Assembly: GCF_004348345.1 (NCBI RefSeq)
Contig: NZ_SMJZ01000067.1
Location: forward strand, 1-40,161
Direction: 5' to 3'
DNA from: Nonomuraea longispora
GTDB taxonomy: Bacteria; Actinomycetota; Actinomycetes; Streptosporangiales; Streptosporangiaceae
DNA: 40,161 nt
A program made the translations under genes and the position numbers. A model generated the notes under the pieces. The model did no database searches and had not been told where the DNA came from. It saw only the letters and a program-made list of their open reading frames with translations. Of the stretch, positions 1 through 8,232 are shown piece by piece. How positions within the stretch are numbered: position 1 is the first letter of the stretch; each line of letters begins with the position of its first letter.

Positions 1-942
1 GCCCGCTGGTCCGCCGACGCCTTCGACACCCTGACCGTGGTGAGCGCGCCGAGGCCGCGGGCGTGGTCGGTGCGTGGTTCGCGGGCCAGCCCCGAGTCGA
101 CCACCACCCGGACGCCGGGGACGGTCAGGCTCGACTCGGCGACCGACGTGGCCAGCACCACCCTGCGGGCCGCGCCGGGCGACAACACGGCGTCCTGGAC
201 CCGGGCCGGAGCCTGGCCGTGGACCTGCGACACCTCCACGCCGGCACCCGCCAGCAGCCCCGCGACCCTCGCGATCTCGCCCACGCCGGGCAGGAAGCAC
301 AGGACGTCGCCGTCCCGCTCCGCGAGCGCCCGCCGCACCGTCGCGGCCACGTGGGACAGCAGCGCGGGATCGACGCGCAGGCCGTGCGGCGGGGCGACCG
401 GGCCCGGCGGCGGCGCCCACACCGTCTCGACCGGGTGCGTGGCGCCGGTGGCCGCGACGACGGGCCCGCCCAGCAGCCGCGACCACGGCCCCGCGTCGGC
501 GGTGGCGGACGTGGCCAGCAACCGCAGGTCGGGCCGGAGCGTGTCGCGTACGTCGAGGAGGAACGCGAGCGCGGTGTCGGCGTCCAGGTGGCGCTCGTGG
601 CACTCGTCGAGCATGACCGCGTCCACGCCGGGCAGTTCCTGGTCCCGCTGGAGGCGCTGGAGGAGCACGCCGGTGGTGACGACCTCGACCAGGGGGTTCG
701 CTCCCGTTCGGCGTTCGCCGCGGATCGTGTAGTTCACGCCCATGCGGCGGGCGGCCGCGCGTACGGCCAGGCGCCGCGGTTCGGCCACCAGCACCCGCAT
801 CCCGGCCTCGGCCAGGGCCAAGGGCACGACCGTCGTCTTGCCGGTGCCGGGCGGGGCGGTGAGCACGGCGGTGCCGTGCCGGTCGAGCGTGCCGAGCAGT
901 TCGGGCAGGACGTGACGGATGGGCAGGTCAGGCCGGGTCATG
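1..942 (-). CDS. hrpB: ATP-dependent helicase HrpB (5' part; C-terminus outside window)
   Basis: DEAH-type superfamily 2 RNA helicase of the HrpB family; its cellular role in bacteria is poorly defined. The gene runs leftwards and leaves the window, so only the first 314 codons are present. Visible motifs in order are Walker A APPGTGKTT (residues 29-37), the HrpB-type DEAH variant DECHER (112-117), motif III SATAD (145-149), and further on GDVLCFLPGVGEIARV, which opens the second RecA-like domain in this family. The ATG at 942 is preceded by no strong Shine-Dalgarno. It lies just upstream of, and in the same direction as, the ArsR gene's 3' end (10 nt apart), so read-through from arsR is possible. 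The long plus-strand open frames over this stretch are shadows of this gene. Confidence 0.9.
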
Positions 943-951
943 GCGAGCGGG

Positions 952-1302
952 TCAATCCCGGCCGCGCTCACCGGACGCGGCGACGGCCCGGTGGTCGCCG
1001 GACGCGGTGATGACGGAGTCGAGCAGGCCGGGGAAGCGGGCGTCGAGGTCGTAGCGGCGCAGGCTGATGTATTTCAGCCGCCCTTCCTGCTTGGTGTAGA
1101 CGACTCCGGCCTCCCTGAGCGCCCGGTGGTGGTGTGAGGCCGTCGACTTGTGCACGCCGAGGTGGTCGGTGGCCTCTCCGCACGTCATCTCGCCCACCGT
1201 GGCCAGCCGGGCGACGATCTTCAGCCGGATCGGGTCGGCGAGCGCCCGCAGGACCTCGGTGAGCTCGATGTCCTCCGTCGCCGGGTGCGGGAGCAGACGC
1301 AT
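952..1302 (-). CDS. ArsR-family winged-helix transcriptional repressor
   Basis: A 116-residue winged-helix DNA-binding protein. The start is followed by LTEVLRALADPIRLKIVARL (residues 14-33) and the recognition-helix segment HKSTASHHHRALREAG (51-66), then the wing KQEGRLKYISL; this is the classic ArsR layout. There is a single Cys (residue 41) and no ELCVCDL-type metal site, so it probably senses something other than arsenite-type metals. It is divergent from an MFS transporter, and a perfect inverted repeat lies in the short intergenic region, so it most likely represses the transporter and itself. The start was set at the ATG at 1302 because upstream in-frame residues run through the operator and look non-coding. 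Confidence 0.88.
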   Translation of the reverse strand: MRLLPHPATEDIELTEVLRALADPIRLKIVARLATVGEMTCGEATDHLGVHKSTASHHHRALREAGVVYTKQEGRLKYISLRRYDLDARFPGLLDSVITASGDHRAVAASGERGRD

Positions 1303-1317
1303 GGAGCCATCGTACCC

Positions 1318-1353
1318 TGTCGCATTGTTTGACAACCACCAAACAATGCGACA
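1318..1353. promoter_or_regulatory. Perfect 14-bp inverted repeat, probable ArsR operator
   Basis: Arms TGTCGCATTGTTTG (1318-1331) and CAAACAATGCGACA (1340-1353) are exact reverse complements separated by 8 nt. The repeat sits between the divergent arsR and MFS starts. It overlaps a TTGACA hexamer at 1329-1334 that could be the -35 box of the MFS gene, followed 17 nt later by a weak -10 (CAGTTT, 1352-1357). It is also AT-rich against a GC-rich background. The binding assignment is inferred. Confidence 0.75.
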
Positions 1354-1393
1354 GTTTGATGTGCGTCCAACTGTTCCTCTGGAGGGTCGTCTT

Positions 1394-2551
1394 TTGAGCA
1401 CACGGCTCTACCCGCTGGCTGCCGGAAATTTCGCGATCGGTACGGGCATGTTCGTCACGGCCGGCCTGTTGCCGCCCATCTCGACCGACCTCGACGTCTC
1501 CCCGGCGGCGGCCGGTCAGCTCATGACCGTGTTCGCGCTGACGTACGCGGTGTTGTCGCCCCCGCTCGCCGCCGTGACCGCGCGCATGCCCCGCAGGACG
1601 TTGCTGCTGACGGGGATGGGCGTGTTCGTGCTGGGCAACGCGCTGACCGCGCTGGCGCCGACGTACCCGCTGGTCATGGCCACCCGGGTGCTCGCCGCAG
1701 CCGGCGCCGCCATGTTCACGCCCACCGCGTCGGCCGTGGCGAGCGCGCTGAGCGCTCCCGAGCGTCGCGGCCGTGCGCTGGCGCTGGTGATCGGCGGGAT
1801 GAGCCTGGCGTCCGCGATCGGCGTGCCGCTCGGCACCTGGCTGGGCGACGCCGCGAGCTGGCGGGCCACGCTCTGGCTGGTCACCGGGCTCGGAGTCGCC
1901 GGGTTCGCCGGGGTGGCCGCGCTGGTGCCCGACGTCACCATCCCGATCTCAGGGCGGCTGAAGGACCGGTTCGTGCCGCTGGGCGACCGGCGGGTGCTGG
2001 CGGTGCTGGGCACGCACGTGCTGATGTTCGCCGCGAGCTTCGCCGCCTACACCTACCTCGGGTCGCTGTTCGACCTGCCGCCGGCGGCCGTGTTGTGGGC
2101 ATGGGGGCTCGGCGCCGTCGTCGGCAACCAGCTCGGCGGGCGGTTCACCGACGTGTACGGCCCACGCCGCATGATCATGATCGCCCTGGTCGCGGGCACC
2201 GTGTTCCTGGCCCTGATCCCCGTCGCGAACCTGGCGCTGCCCGTCGCGCTGGTGTGGGCGTTCCTGTGGAGCGCGCTCGGCTGGCTGCTCGCGCCCGCCC
2301 AGCAGTTCAGGACCGTCGCCGCGGTGCCGGACAACGTCTCCGTCGGGCTGGGCCTGCTGTCGTCGGCGCAGTATCTCGGCTTGTTCGTGGCCGGCCTGGC
2401 GGGCGGCGCGGCACTCGGCGGGTGGGGCAGGACGGGCGTGATCGTGTTGTCCACCGGGCTGGGGCTGGCGGCCCTGCTGTTCACGCTGGTCACCTATCGG
2501 CCCGAGGCGGCCCCCGCGATCTCCTCCAGGGAGAGCGCGCCCGTCAGGTAG
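1394..2551 (+). CDS. MFS transporter, DHA1-like efflux permease
   Basis: A 385-residue major facilitator protein with about twelve hydrophobic segments, probably a proton-driven exporter of small molecules in the inner membrane. Visible features include FVTAGLLPPISTDL near the N-terminus, the loop ARMPRRTLLLTG between helices 2 and 3, and GVPLGTWLGDAASWRATLW near mid-protein, which is typical of the AraJ/chloramphenicol-resistance-like DHA1 group. The start is a TTG at 1394 preceded by GGAGGG with 7 nt spacing. The longer upstream open frame is antisense to arsR and was rejected. The ArsR repressor next door probably controls it. The 3' end overlaps the convergent TetR gene by 58 nt. Substrate unknown. 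Confidence 0.88.
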   Translation: MSTRLYPLAAGNFAIGTGMFVTAGLLPPISTDLDVSPAAAGQLMTVFALTYAVLSPPLAAVTARMPRRTLLLTGMGVFVLGNALTALAPTYPLVMATRVLAAAGAAMFTPTASAVASALSAPERRGRALALVIGGMSLASAIGVPLGTWLGDAASWRATLWLVTGLGVAGFAGVAALVPDVTIPISGRLKDRFVPLGDRRVLAVLGTHVLMFAASFAAYTYLGSLFDLPPAAVLWAWGLGAVVGNQLGGRFTDVYGPRRMIMIALVAGTVFLALIPVANLALPVALVWAFLWSALGWLLAPAQQFRTVAAVPDNVSVGLGLLSSAQYLGLFVAGLAGGAALGGWGRTGVIVLSTGLGLAALLFTLVTYRPEAAPAISSRESAPVR

Positions 2552-3114
2552 CGCTGGATGCCCGGCGTCACCGTGCGCGCCACCAGGTGGACGGGCATCG
2601 AGGCGAGCGGGTCGACCTTGAGGACGTAGCGCATCATCGCCACGCCGATCATCTGCGAGGCCGCGAACAGCCCGCGGATCTCTGGATGGTCGCGTGACAG
2701 GCTTCCGGCGAGCGGGGTCAGCAGTTCCTTGCGCATCAGGTCCTTCAGCAGGTCGGCCGCGGCGGGGGTGGCCGCCGCCGCGTGCAGCACGGCCGCGAAC
2801 GTGGGGCCGTACGACGGGTCCTCCCACAGGTGGAGGTAGCGCGTGACGAGCCGCTCGGCGAGGTGCTCCTCGTCGCCCTCGACGGCCTCGACCAGCAGCG
2901 CCACCGGCAGGCTCTTCTTGACCGCCGCGTCGAACAGGCCGTCCTTGCTGCCGAAGAAGTGCATCACCAGCGCGGGGTCGACGGCCGCCTCGCGGGCCAC
3001 GCCCCTGATCGTCGTGCCCGGGTAGCCCCTGGACACGAACGACGTGATCGCCTTCGACAGGATCAGCTCCCTGGTCCGCGGGTTGCCCGGACGCCTGCCC
3101 CGTTCTCCCGCCAT
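2494..3114 (-). CDS. TetR/AcrR-family transcriptional regulator
   Basis: A 206-residue regulator. The N-terminus holds a TetR helix-turn-helix: RELILSKAITSFVSRGYPG (about residues 15-33), then TIRGVAREAAVDPALVMHFF and GSKDGLFDAAV (about 35-65). The C-terminal region is helical and resembles the ligand-binding domains of actinobacterial TetR proteins. The ATG at 3114 was chosen because homology to the family begins there; the longer frame upstream is low-complexity. It is divergent from a small membrane protein gene that starts 46 nt away and convergent with the MFS gene, so its target could be either neighbour or itself. Confidence 0.87.
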   Translation of the reverse strand: MAGERGRRPGNPRTRELILSKAITSFVSRGYPGTTIRGVAREAAVDPALVMHFFGSKDGLFDAAVKKSLPVALLVEAVEGDEEHLAERLVTRYLHLWEDPSYGPTFAAVLHAAAATPAAADLLKDLMRKELLTPLAGSLSRDHPEIRGLFAASQMIGVAMMRYVLKVDPLASMPVHLVARTVTPGIQRYLTGALSLEEIAGAASGR

Positions 3115-3160
3115 GACGCCATTCAACCAGGGCCGCCGCTCGCGGCCGGTTTCGGCCAGA

Positions 3161-3658
3161 ATGGTCGCCGTGCCTGACGACAAAGACTCCCGCGAAGAGC
3201 ACGTCCCCGCCGACGGCCCTCCGCCGCGCGACGTCGATCGACCCGACGATCTCAGCGCCGACGAGCCGCCCGACGTCGATCCGCGCGACGAGCCCGCGCC
3301 CTTCGGCGCCCTCGTCCTGCTGACGGCCGGTACGGCGGTGGCGGTCATGGTGATCGCCGCGCTGATGTCGGACCCGCCGGGGACGAGGTTCGTGCTCGGC
3401 GGCCCGATCGCCGTCGTCATCTACGGGGTGGTCTCCAACGAGGTGTGGTGGCCGCGCTGGTGGGGCGCGATCCCGGGGGCGATCGGCGGACTGGCCTGCT
3501 ATTTCGAGGGCCGCACCGCGCTGGCCGACCTCCTCGGCGACGCCTGGGCCCACCCGGTCGCGTACGTCGCCGCCTGGACGTTGTTCGCCGCCGTCTTCGC
3601 CCTGTGCAGCCGCTTCCCCCGCACCTTCAGCCGTTCGCCGGGATCCAGCCCAGCGTGA
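3161..3658 (+). CDS. Hypothetical small membrane protein with acidic N-terminus
   Basis: A 165-residue protein not assigned to a named family. The first 48 residues are hydrophilic and rich in Asp and Pro. Hydrophobic segments follow at about 49-69, 77-93, 102-115 and 132-150, so a three- or four-helix integral membrane protein is likely. It carries an NEVWWPRWWG stretch between helices. The start may be the ATG at 3161 or the GTG at 3170. It is divergent from the TetR gene, and a shared promoter region of about 46 nt suggests it could be the regulator's target. The last 32 nt overlap the 3' end of convergent uppP. Confidence 0.7.
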   Translation: MVAVPDDKDSREEHVPADGPPPRDVDRPDDLSADEPPDVDPRDEPAPFGALVLLTAGTAVAVMVIAALMSDPPGTRFVLGGPIAVVIYGVVSNEVWWPRWWGAIPGAIGGLACYFEGRTALADLLGDAWAHPVAYVAAWTLFAAVFALCSRFPRTFSRSPGSSPA

Positions 3659-4457
3659 CCGCCAGGATGACGAAGAACCCCAGGATGATCCGGTAGATCA
3701 CGAACGGGGTGAAGCGGTGGGTGCTGATGTACCTGAGGAACCAGGCCACCGCCAGATAGCCCACGACGAACGAGATGACCGTGGCCAGGATGGTGGGGCC
3801 CCACGCGGGCGCGGGACCCTCGCCGATCTCGCGCAGTTCGTACAGGCCGGAGGCCAGGACGGCGGGGATCGCCAGCAGGAACGAATATTTCGCGGCGTCC
3901 TCGCGGCGGTAGTCGAGCAGCAGGCCCGCGGTGACGGTGCCGCCGGAGCGGGACACGCCGGGGATCAGGGCGAGCGCTTGGGCGCAGCCGTAGACGAGGG
4001 CGTGGGGCAGGCTCAGGTGCTTCTCCAGCGTGAGCTTGTTGCGTGCCGTGCGGTCGGCCAGCCACAGGATGCAGGCGAAGACGATGAGCGTGGTGCCGAC
4101 CAGCCGCAGGTCGCGGAAGACCGTCTCGATCTGGTCTTTCAGCAGCAGGCCGAGGATGCCGATGGGCAGCGAGCCGGCGATGATGTACCACCCCATGCGG
4201 GCCGCCCAGTGGCCGCGCAGTTCCTTGACGAACAGGGAGCGGGTCCAGGTGGAGACGATCTCCCAGATCTCCTGGCGGAAATAGATCAGCACGGCGGTCT
4301 CCGTGCCGAGCTGGATGACCGCGGTGAACGCCGCTCCGGGGTCCTGCCAGCCGGCGAAAGCGGAGACCACACGGATGTGGGCGCTGGAGGAGATCGGCAG
4401 GAACTCCGTGAGCCCCTGGAGCAGCCCCAGCACCACCGCTTCTAGCCAGCCGATCAC
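3627..4457 (-). CDS. uppP: Undecaprenyl-diphosphatase UppP (BacA family)
   Basis: Integral membrane phosphatase that converts undecaprenyl pyrophosphate to the monophosphate, recycling the lipid carrier of peptidoglycan synthesis; overexpression gives bacitracin resistance in known cases. The 276-residue length fits. The two family signatures are present: GLTEFLPISSSAH (residues 15-27, catalytic Glu18 and Ser/His cluster) and PGVSRSGGT (166-174, Arg170). The start is a GTG at 4457 preceded by GGAAGG at 7 nt. Only 39 nt separate it from the stop of the upstream, same-strand RpiR regulator, so the two are probably co-transcribed. That ties a cell-wall enzyme to the regulator of the neighbouring C45/peptide-transport operon. 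Confidence 0.93.
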   Translation of the reverse strand: MIGWLEAVVLGLLQGLTEFLPISSSAHIRVVSAFAGWQDPGAAFTAVIQLGTETAVLIYFRQEIWEIVSTWTRSLFVKELRGHWAARMGWYIIAGSLPIGILGLLLKDQIETVFRDLRLVGTTLIVFACILWLADRTARNKLTLEKHLSLPHALVYGCAQALALIPGVSRSGGTVTAGLLLDYRREDAAKYSFLLAIPAVLASGLYELREIGEGPAPAWGPTILATVISFVVGYLAVAWFLRYISTHRFTPFVIYRIILGFFVILAVTLGWIPANG

Positions 4458-4496
4458 GACGAAACCTTCCGAGACAGCGGGAGTGACGAGGTGAGG

Positions 4497-5378
4497 TTAG
4501 CGGAAACGGGGGCCGAGCAGTTGCTCGCGTATTGCGCTCAGCTGGTGGGAGTGCTCGACCGAGCGGGTCTGGTCGAGGGAGTCGAGCGCCAGCAGCAGCG
4601 CGTCGCCGAGGATGATGCCGGTCAGAGGCTCGCCGGTGATGCCCGTGGGCGTGTGCGGCGCGGCGAGCGCGGCGTCCACACGGTCGGCGAACTCGCCCCC
4701 GAGCTCGTCGGAGATGAGGACGACGCCCGCGCCCACCGCGTGGGCCCGGTCGATCAGCACGGTGATCTCCTTCAGCCGGCGGCCCGGCTGGAAGATGACC
4801 AGCACGTCGCCGTGGCCCAGCGCGAGCAGGTCGTCGGCCAGCGCGAAGCCGGTCGCCGAGGTGGCGCGGGCGCGGTGGCCGCGACGGCCCAGCTTGAGCG
4901 CGAGGTGGCGGGCGGCGGGATCGGAGGCGCCGGTGCCGAAGACGAGCACGCCCGGCGCGTTGACCAGCAGCTCGACCGCCTTCTTGAACGGCTCTTCGTC
5001 GAACAGCCGCCGGCAGTGGTCGATGCGCTCGCGGGCCTCGTCGAAGACCCGTTCCCAGATGCCCGACAGGTCCTGCCCGACGTGGCTGATGCGCTGCTTG
5101 AGGCGTACGTCGGGAGCCACCGCGGAGGTGAACTCGGCCGCCAGCGCACGTTTCAGCCCCGGCAGCCCGCCGAAGCCGAGCCGCTGCATCGTGCGCACGA
5201 CGGTGGCGTTGCTGGTGCCGGTCGCGGCGCCGAGCTCCTGCGCGCTGGCGAACAGGATCTGCTCAGGCGTGGCGGAGACGAGGAACTGGCACACCGCCCG
5301 CTCGGCCGGCGACAGCTCGTCCCACAACTGCCTGACCTTGGCCCTGAGCTGCTCGACCGGGCCGTGTGTATTTTCCAT
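4497..5378 (-). CDS. MurR/RpiR-family transcriptional regulator (HTH plus SIS domain)
   Basis: A 293-residue regulator with an N-terminal HTH (about 10-85; LSPAERAVCQFL, then SNATVVRTMQRLGFGGLPGLK) and a C-terminal SIS domain (about 130-260; VLVFGTGASDPAARHLALKL, then DVLVIFQPGRRLKEI), which in this family binds phosphosugars. Start choice: the ATG at 5378 keeps all three copies of the upstream 13-bp motif non-coding. An alternative ATG at 5408 would add ten residues and place one motif copy across the start codon. The gene is divergent from the C45 peptidase operon and is followed 39 nt downstream by uppP. In other bacteria RpiR proteins often control sugar or muropeptide recycling; here the ligand is unknown. 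Confidence 0.88.
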   Translation of the reverse strand: MENTHGPVEQLRAKVRQLWDELSPAERAVCQFLVSATPEQILFASAQELGAATGTSNATVVRTMQRLGFGGLPGLKRALAAEFTSAVAPDVRLKQRISHVGQDLSGIWERVFDEARERIDHCRRLFDEEPFKKAVELLVNAPGVLVFGTGASDPAARHLALKLGRRGHRARATSATGFALADDLLALGHGDVLVIFQPGRRLKEITVLIDRAHAVGAGVVLISDELGGEFADRVDAALAAPHTPTGITGEPLTGIILGDALLLALDSLDQTRSVEHSHQLSAIREQLLGPRFR

Positions 5379-5396
5379 TACGGCTATTGACTCCCC

Positions 5397-5465
5397 TGTA
5401 GCGTTCATTACTCTCTCTTGGAAACGACCGCTACAGACTCGCCGCCTCCTGAAATGAACGTTACA
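5397..5465. promoter_or_regulatory. Three copies of a 13-bp motif, candidate RpiR operators
   Basis: The motif AAYGAMCGYTACA occurs at 5397-5409 (minus strand, AATGAACGCTACA), 5422-5434 (plus, AACGACCGCTACA) and 5453-5465 (plus, AATGAACGTTACA). The outer two form an inverted repeat with 12 of 13 positions matching. All copies sit between the divergent RpiR regulator and the C45/ABC operon. Assignment to RpiR is inferred from position. Confidence 0.65.
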
Positions 5466-5490
5466 GGCCCGGTCGGTCCAAGGAGCACCA

Positions 5491-6624
5491 TTGAGCCTCA
5501 CTTCCCTGCCCCTCGTCGAGATCTCCGGCGCTCCGCGCGAGCGGGGACGCCAGTACGGCGAGCAGGCCCGTGACCGCGTCCAGCGTGCGCTGACCTACTA
5601 CGCGGAGGCGTTCGGGCACTCCAGCGGCCTGACCTGGGAGCAGGTCGTGCAGCGCGCGGCCCGGTGGGTGGAGCCTGCCAAGGCGTTCGCGCCCGACCTG
5701 GTCGAGGAGATGGAGGGCATAGCCGAGGGCGCCGGGGTGGACTTCCTCGACGTGCTGGCGCTCAACGCGCGCGGCGAGATCATCTACGACACCACGTTCA
5801 GCTCCATGGAGCCCGACGGGTGCACGTCGTTCGCGCTGATGGGGGAAGCCGCCGGCGACGGCCACGTCTACGCGGGCCAGAACTGGGACTGGCGCGACGG
5901 GGTGTCCGGCACGCTGATGGTGCTCAGGGTGGTCCAGCCGGGCAAGCCCACGGTGATCATGCACGTGGAGGCGGGGCAGGTCGGGCGGCAGGGGGCCAAC
6001 TCGGCGGGCATCGCGCTCAACGCCAACGGGCTGGGCGGGCGCTTCGACGACTCGGTGGGCGTGCCGCAGACGCTGATCAGGCGCAGGGTGCTCGACAGCG
6101 ACAACCTCAACACCGCACTGGAGGCGCTGACCAAGTCGCGGGCCCACATCGCCAGCAACGCGCTCGTCACCCACCGCGAAGGCTTCGCGATCGACCTGGA
6201 GACCACGCCGGGAGCGGTCGGCTGGATGTACCCGAGTGACGGCCTGCTCGTCCACGGCAACCACTACCAGGCGTTCGTGCCGCCCCAACTGGCCGGCTCC
6301 TACCGGCCCGGCTCGGCAGACTCGCTGTTCCGGGTGCCGAGAGCCGAGGGCGGGCTGCGGGCCGTGGCCGAGGCGTCGGGCACCGACGAGGCACGCAAGC
6401 GCATCAGGCTCGCCATGTCCGACCACCTCGGCTATCCCGAGTCCCTCTGCACCCACCCCGACCCCGCCCAGCCCGCCGTCAAACGGTGGGCGACCCTGCT
6501 GTCGAGCTGCGTCGACCTCACCACGGGCGACTACCTGATCGCGGCGGGCACGCCCTGCGACCACGAGTACGAGCGCGTGCCCTGGAACCTCTACGACGGA
6601 CCGCATGGAGAAGTGACCCCGTGA
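5491..6624 (+). CDS. C45-family Ntn-hydrolase (acyl-CoA:6-APA acyltransferase-like)
   Basis: A 377-residue protein of the C45 autoproteolytic acyltransferase/hydrolase family, whose members cleave or form amide bonds of N-acyl amino acids, peptides or beta-lactams. Family hallmarks are RERGRQYGEQARDRVQ near the N-terminus, EEMEGIAEGAGV at about 72-83, and DGCTSFAL, where Cys111 would become the N-terminal nucleophile after self-cleavage at Gly-Cys. Downstream come GQNWDW and the NSAGIALNANGL segment. The start is a TTG at 5491 with AAGGAG upstream. The stop overlaps the GTG of the next gene by 4 nt, so it is translationally coupled to a peptide transporter. It probably acts on an imported acylated peptide or amide; the substrate is unknown. 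No export signal is evident, so a cytoplasmic location is likely. Confidence 0.85.
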   Translation: MSLTSLPLVEISGAPRERGRQYGEQARDRVQRALTYYAEAFGHSSGLTWEQVVQRAARWVEPAKAFAPDLVEEMEGIAEGAGVDFLDVLALNARGEIIYDTTFSSMEPDGCTSFALMGEAAGDGHVYAGQNWDWRDGVSGTLMVLRVVQPGKPTVIMHVEAGQVGRQGANSAGIALNANGLGGRFDDSVGVPQTLIRRRVLDSDNLNTALEALTKSRAHIASNALVTHREGFAIDLETTPGAVGWMYPSDGLLVHGNHYQAFVPPQLAGSYRPGSADSLFRVPRAEGGLRAVAEASGTDEARKRIRLAMSDHLGYPESLCTHPDPAQPAVKRWATLLSSCVDLTTGDYLIAAGTPCDHEYERVPWNLYDGPHGEVTP

Positions 6625-8228
6625 AGAAGACGCTCGCCCTGCTTGGGCTCATCGGTCTCACCGCGGCCTGCGGCGGGCCCGCAGCGACCACCAAGGCGCC
6701 CGACCCCGCCAAGCTCACCCTGGTCGACCGCACGGACAAGGCGGCAGGCCCGCTCGACTCCGCCGTCTGGCTGGTCGACGAGGAACCGGGCACCCTCGAC
6801 CTCGACACCGACGGCGGCACCAACAACCGTACGATCATGGCGAACGTCTGCGAACGCCTCATGCAGACCCAGCCCGACATGACCGTCAAACCGTGGCTGG
6901 CCGAGAAGGCCGACCTGCCCGACCCCAAGACCATGGTGCTCACCCTGCGCCAGGACGCCACGTTCCACGACGGCTCGCCGGTCACCGCCGACGACGTCGT
7001 GTGGAGCCTCAAGCGGCACGCCGGCGACGGCATGGACGAGTCCGACGAGTTCGAGGACGTCGAGTCGATCACCAAGACCGACGACCACGAGGTCACGATC
7101 GCGTTCAAGAAGCCCAACTCGTTGTTCGCGCAGGCCATCGCGGGCGGCGCGGGCATCGTGCTGAACAAGGAGGTCGTCGAGAAGCAGGGCAAGGAGTTCG
7201 GCACGCCGGGCCACGAGGACGCCTGCAGCGGGCCGTACGAGGTGGAGGAGTGGAAGTCGGGCAGCCACCTCACGATCACCCGCCACGACGCGTACTGGAA
7301 GAAGGACGTCAAGCCGCTCACCAAGAGCATCACCTTCAGGTGGGCCGAGGACACGGCGCTGGTCAACAGCCTCGTCACCGGTGAGGCGCAGGGGGCCTAC
7401 CTGTCCGACACGGGGCCCGCGGTCGCGCTGCAGGACAACCAGGCGGTCAGCGTCTCCTACGGGGCCACCACGCGGGTGTACGTGCTGCTGCCCACCGACC
7501 GCGGCGTGATGAAGGACCCGAAGATCCGCCGGGCGCTGTCGCTGGCCGTCGACCGCGCGGGCATCGCCAAGTCGGGCTTCTCCGGGCTGGCCAGGCCGTG
7601 GAAGGTGCCGGTCGGGGCCGGCGCCTGGTCGTACGAGAAGGAGGCGTTCCAGGCCGCCTACGACCAGCTCCAGGGCGCCCCCGAGACGCCCGACCTCGAC
7701 GCGGCCAAGAAGCTCGTGCAGGAGGCGGGCTCGCCCAAGGAGCCGATCGTCGTGGCCACCAACGGCGAGCAGGCCCGTACGGTCATCGCCAACGCGGTGG
7801 TCGACGCGGCCAAGAAGATCGGGCTCAGCGCCCAGATCAAGACCGTGCCCGCGTCCGAGTTCGGCAGCTTCTACACCGACAAGTCGCTGCGCGCCCAGGT
7901 CGATCTCGTGCCCGACGACTGGTACATCACCAAGTCCGACCCGATCGGCTTCTACGACAACGGGCTGACAGGCTCGGCGAACAACTGGGTCAAGTTCAGC
8001 TCGCCCGAGTACGACGAGCTCGTGGCGAGGGCTCTGGAGACCACCGACGACGCGGCCCGCGCCAAGGACGTCATCGAGCTGCAGCGCCGCTTCACCGCCG
8101 ACATGGTGTGGATCTCGCTGGTCGAGGTGCCCAACGCGGTCGTGCTCGGCGGCAAGGTCACAGGACCGCCCGCCTCGCAGGTCCACATGAGCTACCCGTG
8201 GGCGGCCGACCTCGGGGCCAAGGGCTGA
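6621..8228 (+). CDS. Oligopeptide-type ABC transporter substrate-binding lipoprotein (family 5)
   Basis: A 535-residue extracellular solute-binding protein of SBP family 5 (DppA/OppA-like). The signal peptide ends in a lipobox, LTAAC, with Cys17 as the lipidated residue. Mature features include NVCERLMQTQPDMTVKPWLA, the family signature around FHDGSPVTADDVVWSLKR and SGPYEVEEW. The GTG start at 6621 overlaps the preceding stop (GTGA). It delivers a peptide or similar ligand to the two permeases encoded immediately downstream. Coupling with the C45 hydrolase suggests uptake of an amide-bonded compound that is then cleaved inside the cell. This link is inferred from operon order only. Confidence 0.92.
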   Translation: MKKTLALLGLIGLTAACGGPAATTKAPDPAKLTLVDRTDKAAGPLDSAVWLVDEEPGTLDLDTDGGTNNRTIMANVCERLMQTQPDMTVKPWLAEKADLPDPKTMVLTLRQDATFHDGSPVTADDVVWSLKRHAGDGMDESDEFEDVESITKTDDHEVTIAFKKPNSLFAQAIAGGAGIVLNKEVVEKQGKEFGTPGHEDACSGPYEVEEWKSGSHLTITRHDAYWKKDVKPLTKSITFRWAEDTALVNSLVTGEAQGAYLSDTGPAVALQDNQAVSVSYGATTRVYVLLPTDRGVMKDPKIRRALSLAVDRAGIAKSGFSGLARPWKVPVGAGAWSYEKEAFQAAYDQLQGAPETPDLDAAKKLVQEAGSPKEPIVVATNGEQARTVIANAVVDAAKKIGLSAQIKTVPASEFGSFYTDKSLRAQVDLVPDDWYITKSDPIGFYDNGLTGSANNWVKFSSPEYDELVARALETTDDAARAKDVIELQRRFTADMVWISLVEVPNAVVLGGKVTGPPASQVHMSYPWAADLGAKG

Positions 8229-8232
8229 CGCC

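Noticed and set aside
37..1010. Three long plus-strand open frames
   Set aside because: They are antisense shadows of hrpB; their translations are Arg/Pro/Ala/Gly-rich with no domain, whereas the minus strand shows helicase motifs.
5379..5408. Longer RpiR start at ATG 5408
   Set aside because: It would run one 13-bp motif copy across the start codon and add ten residues of no family similarity; it is kept as an alternative only.
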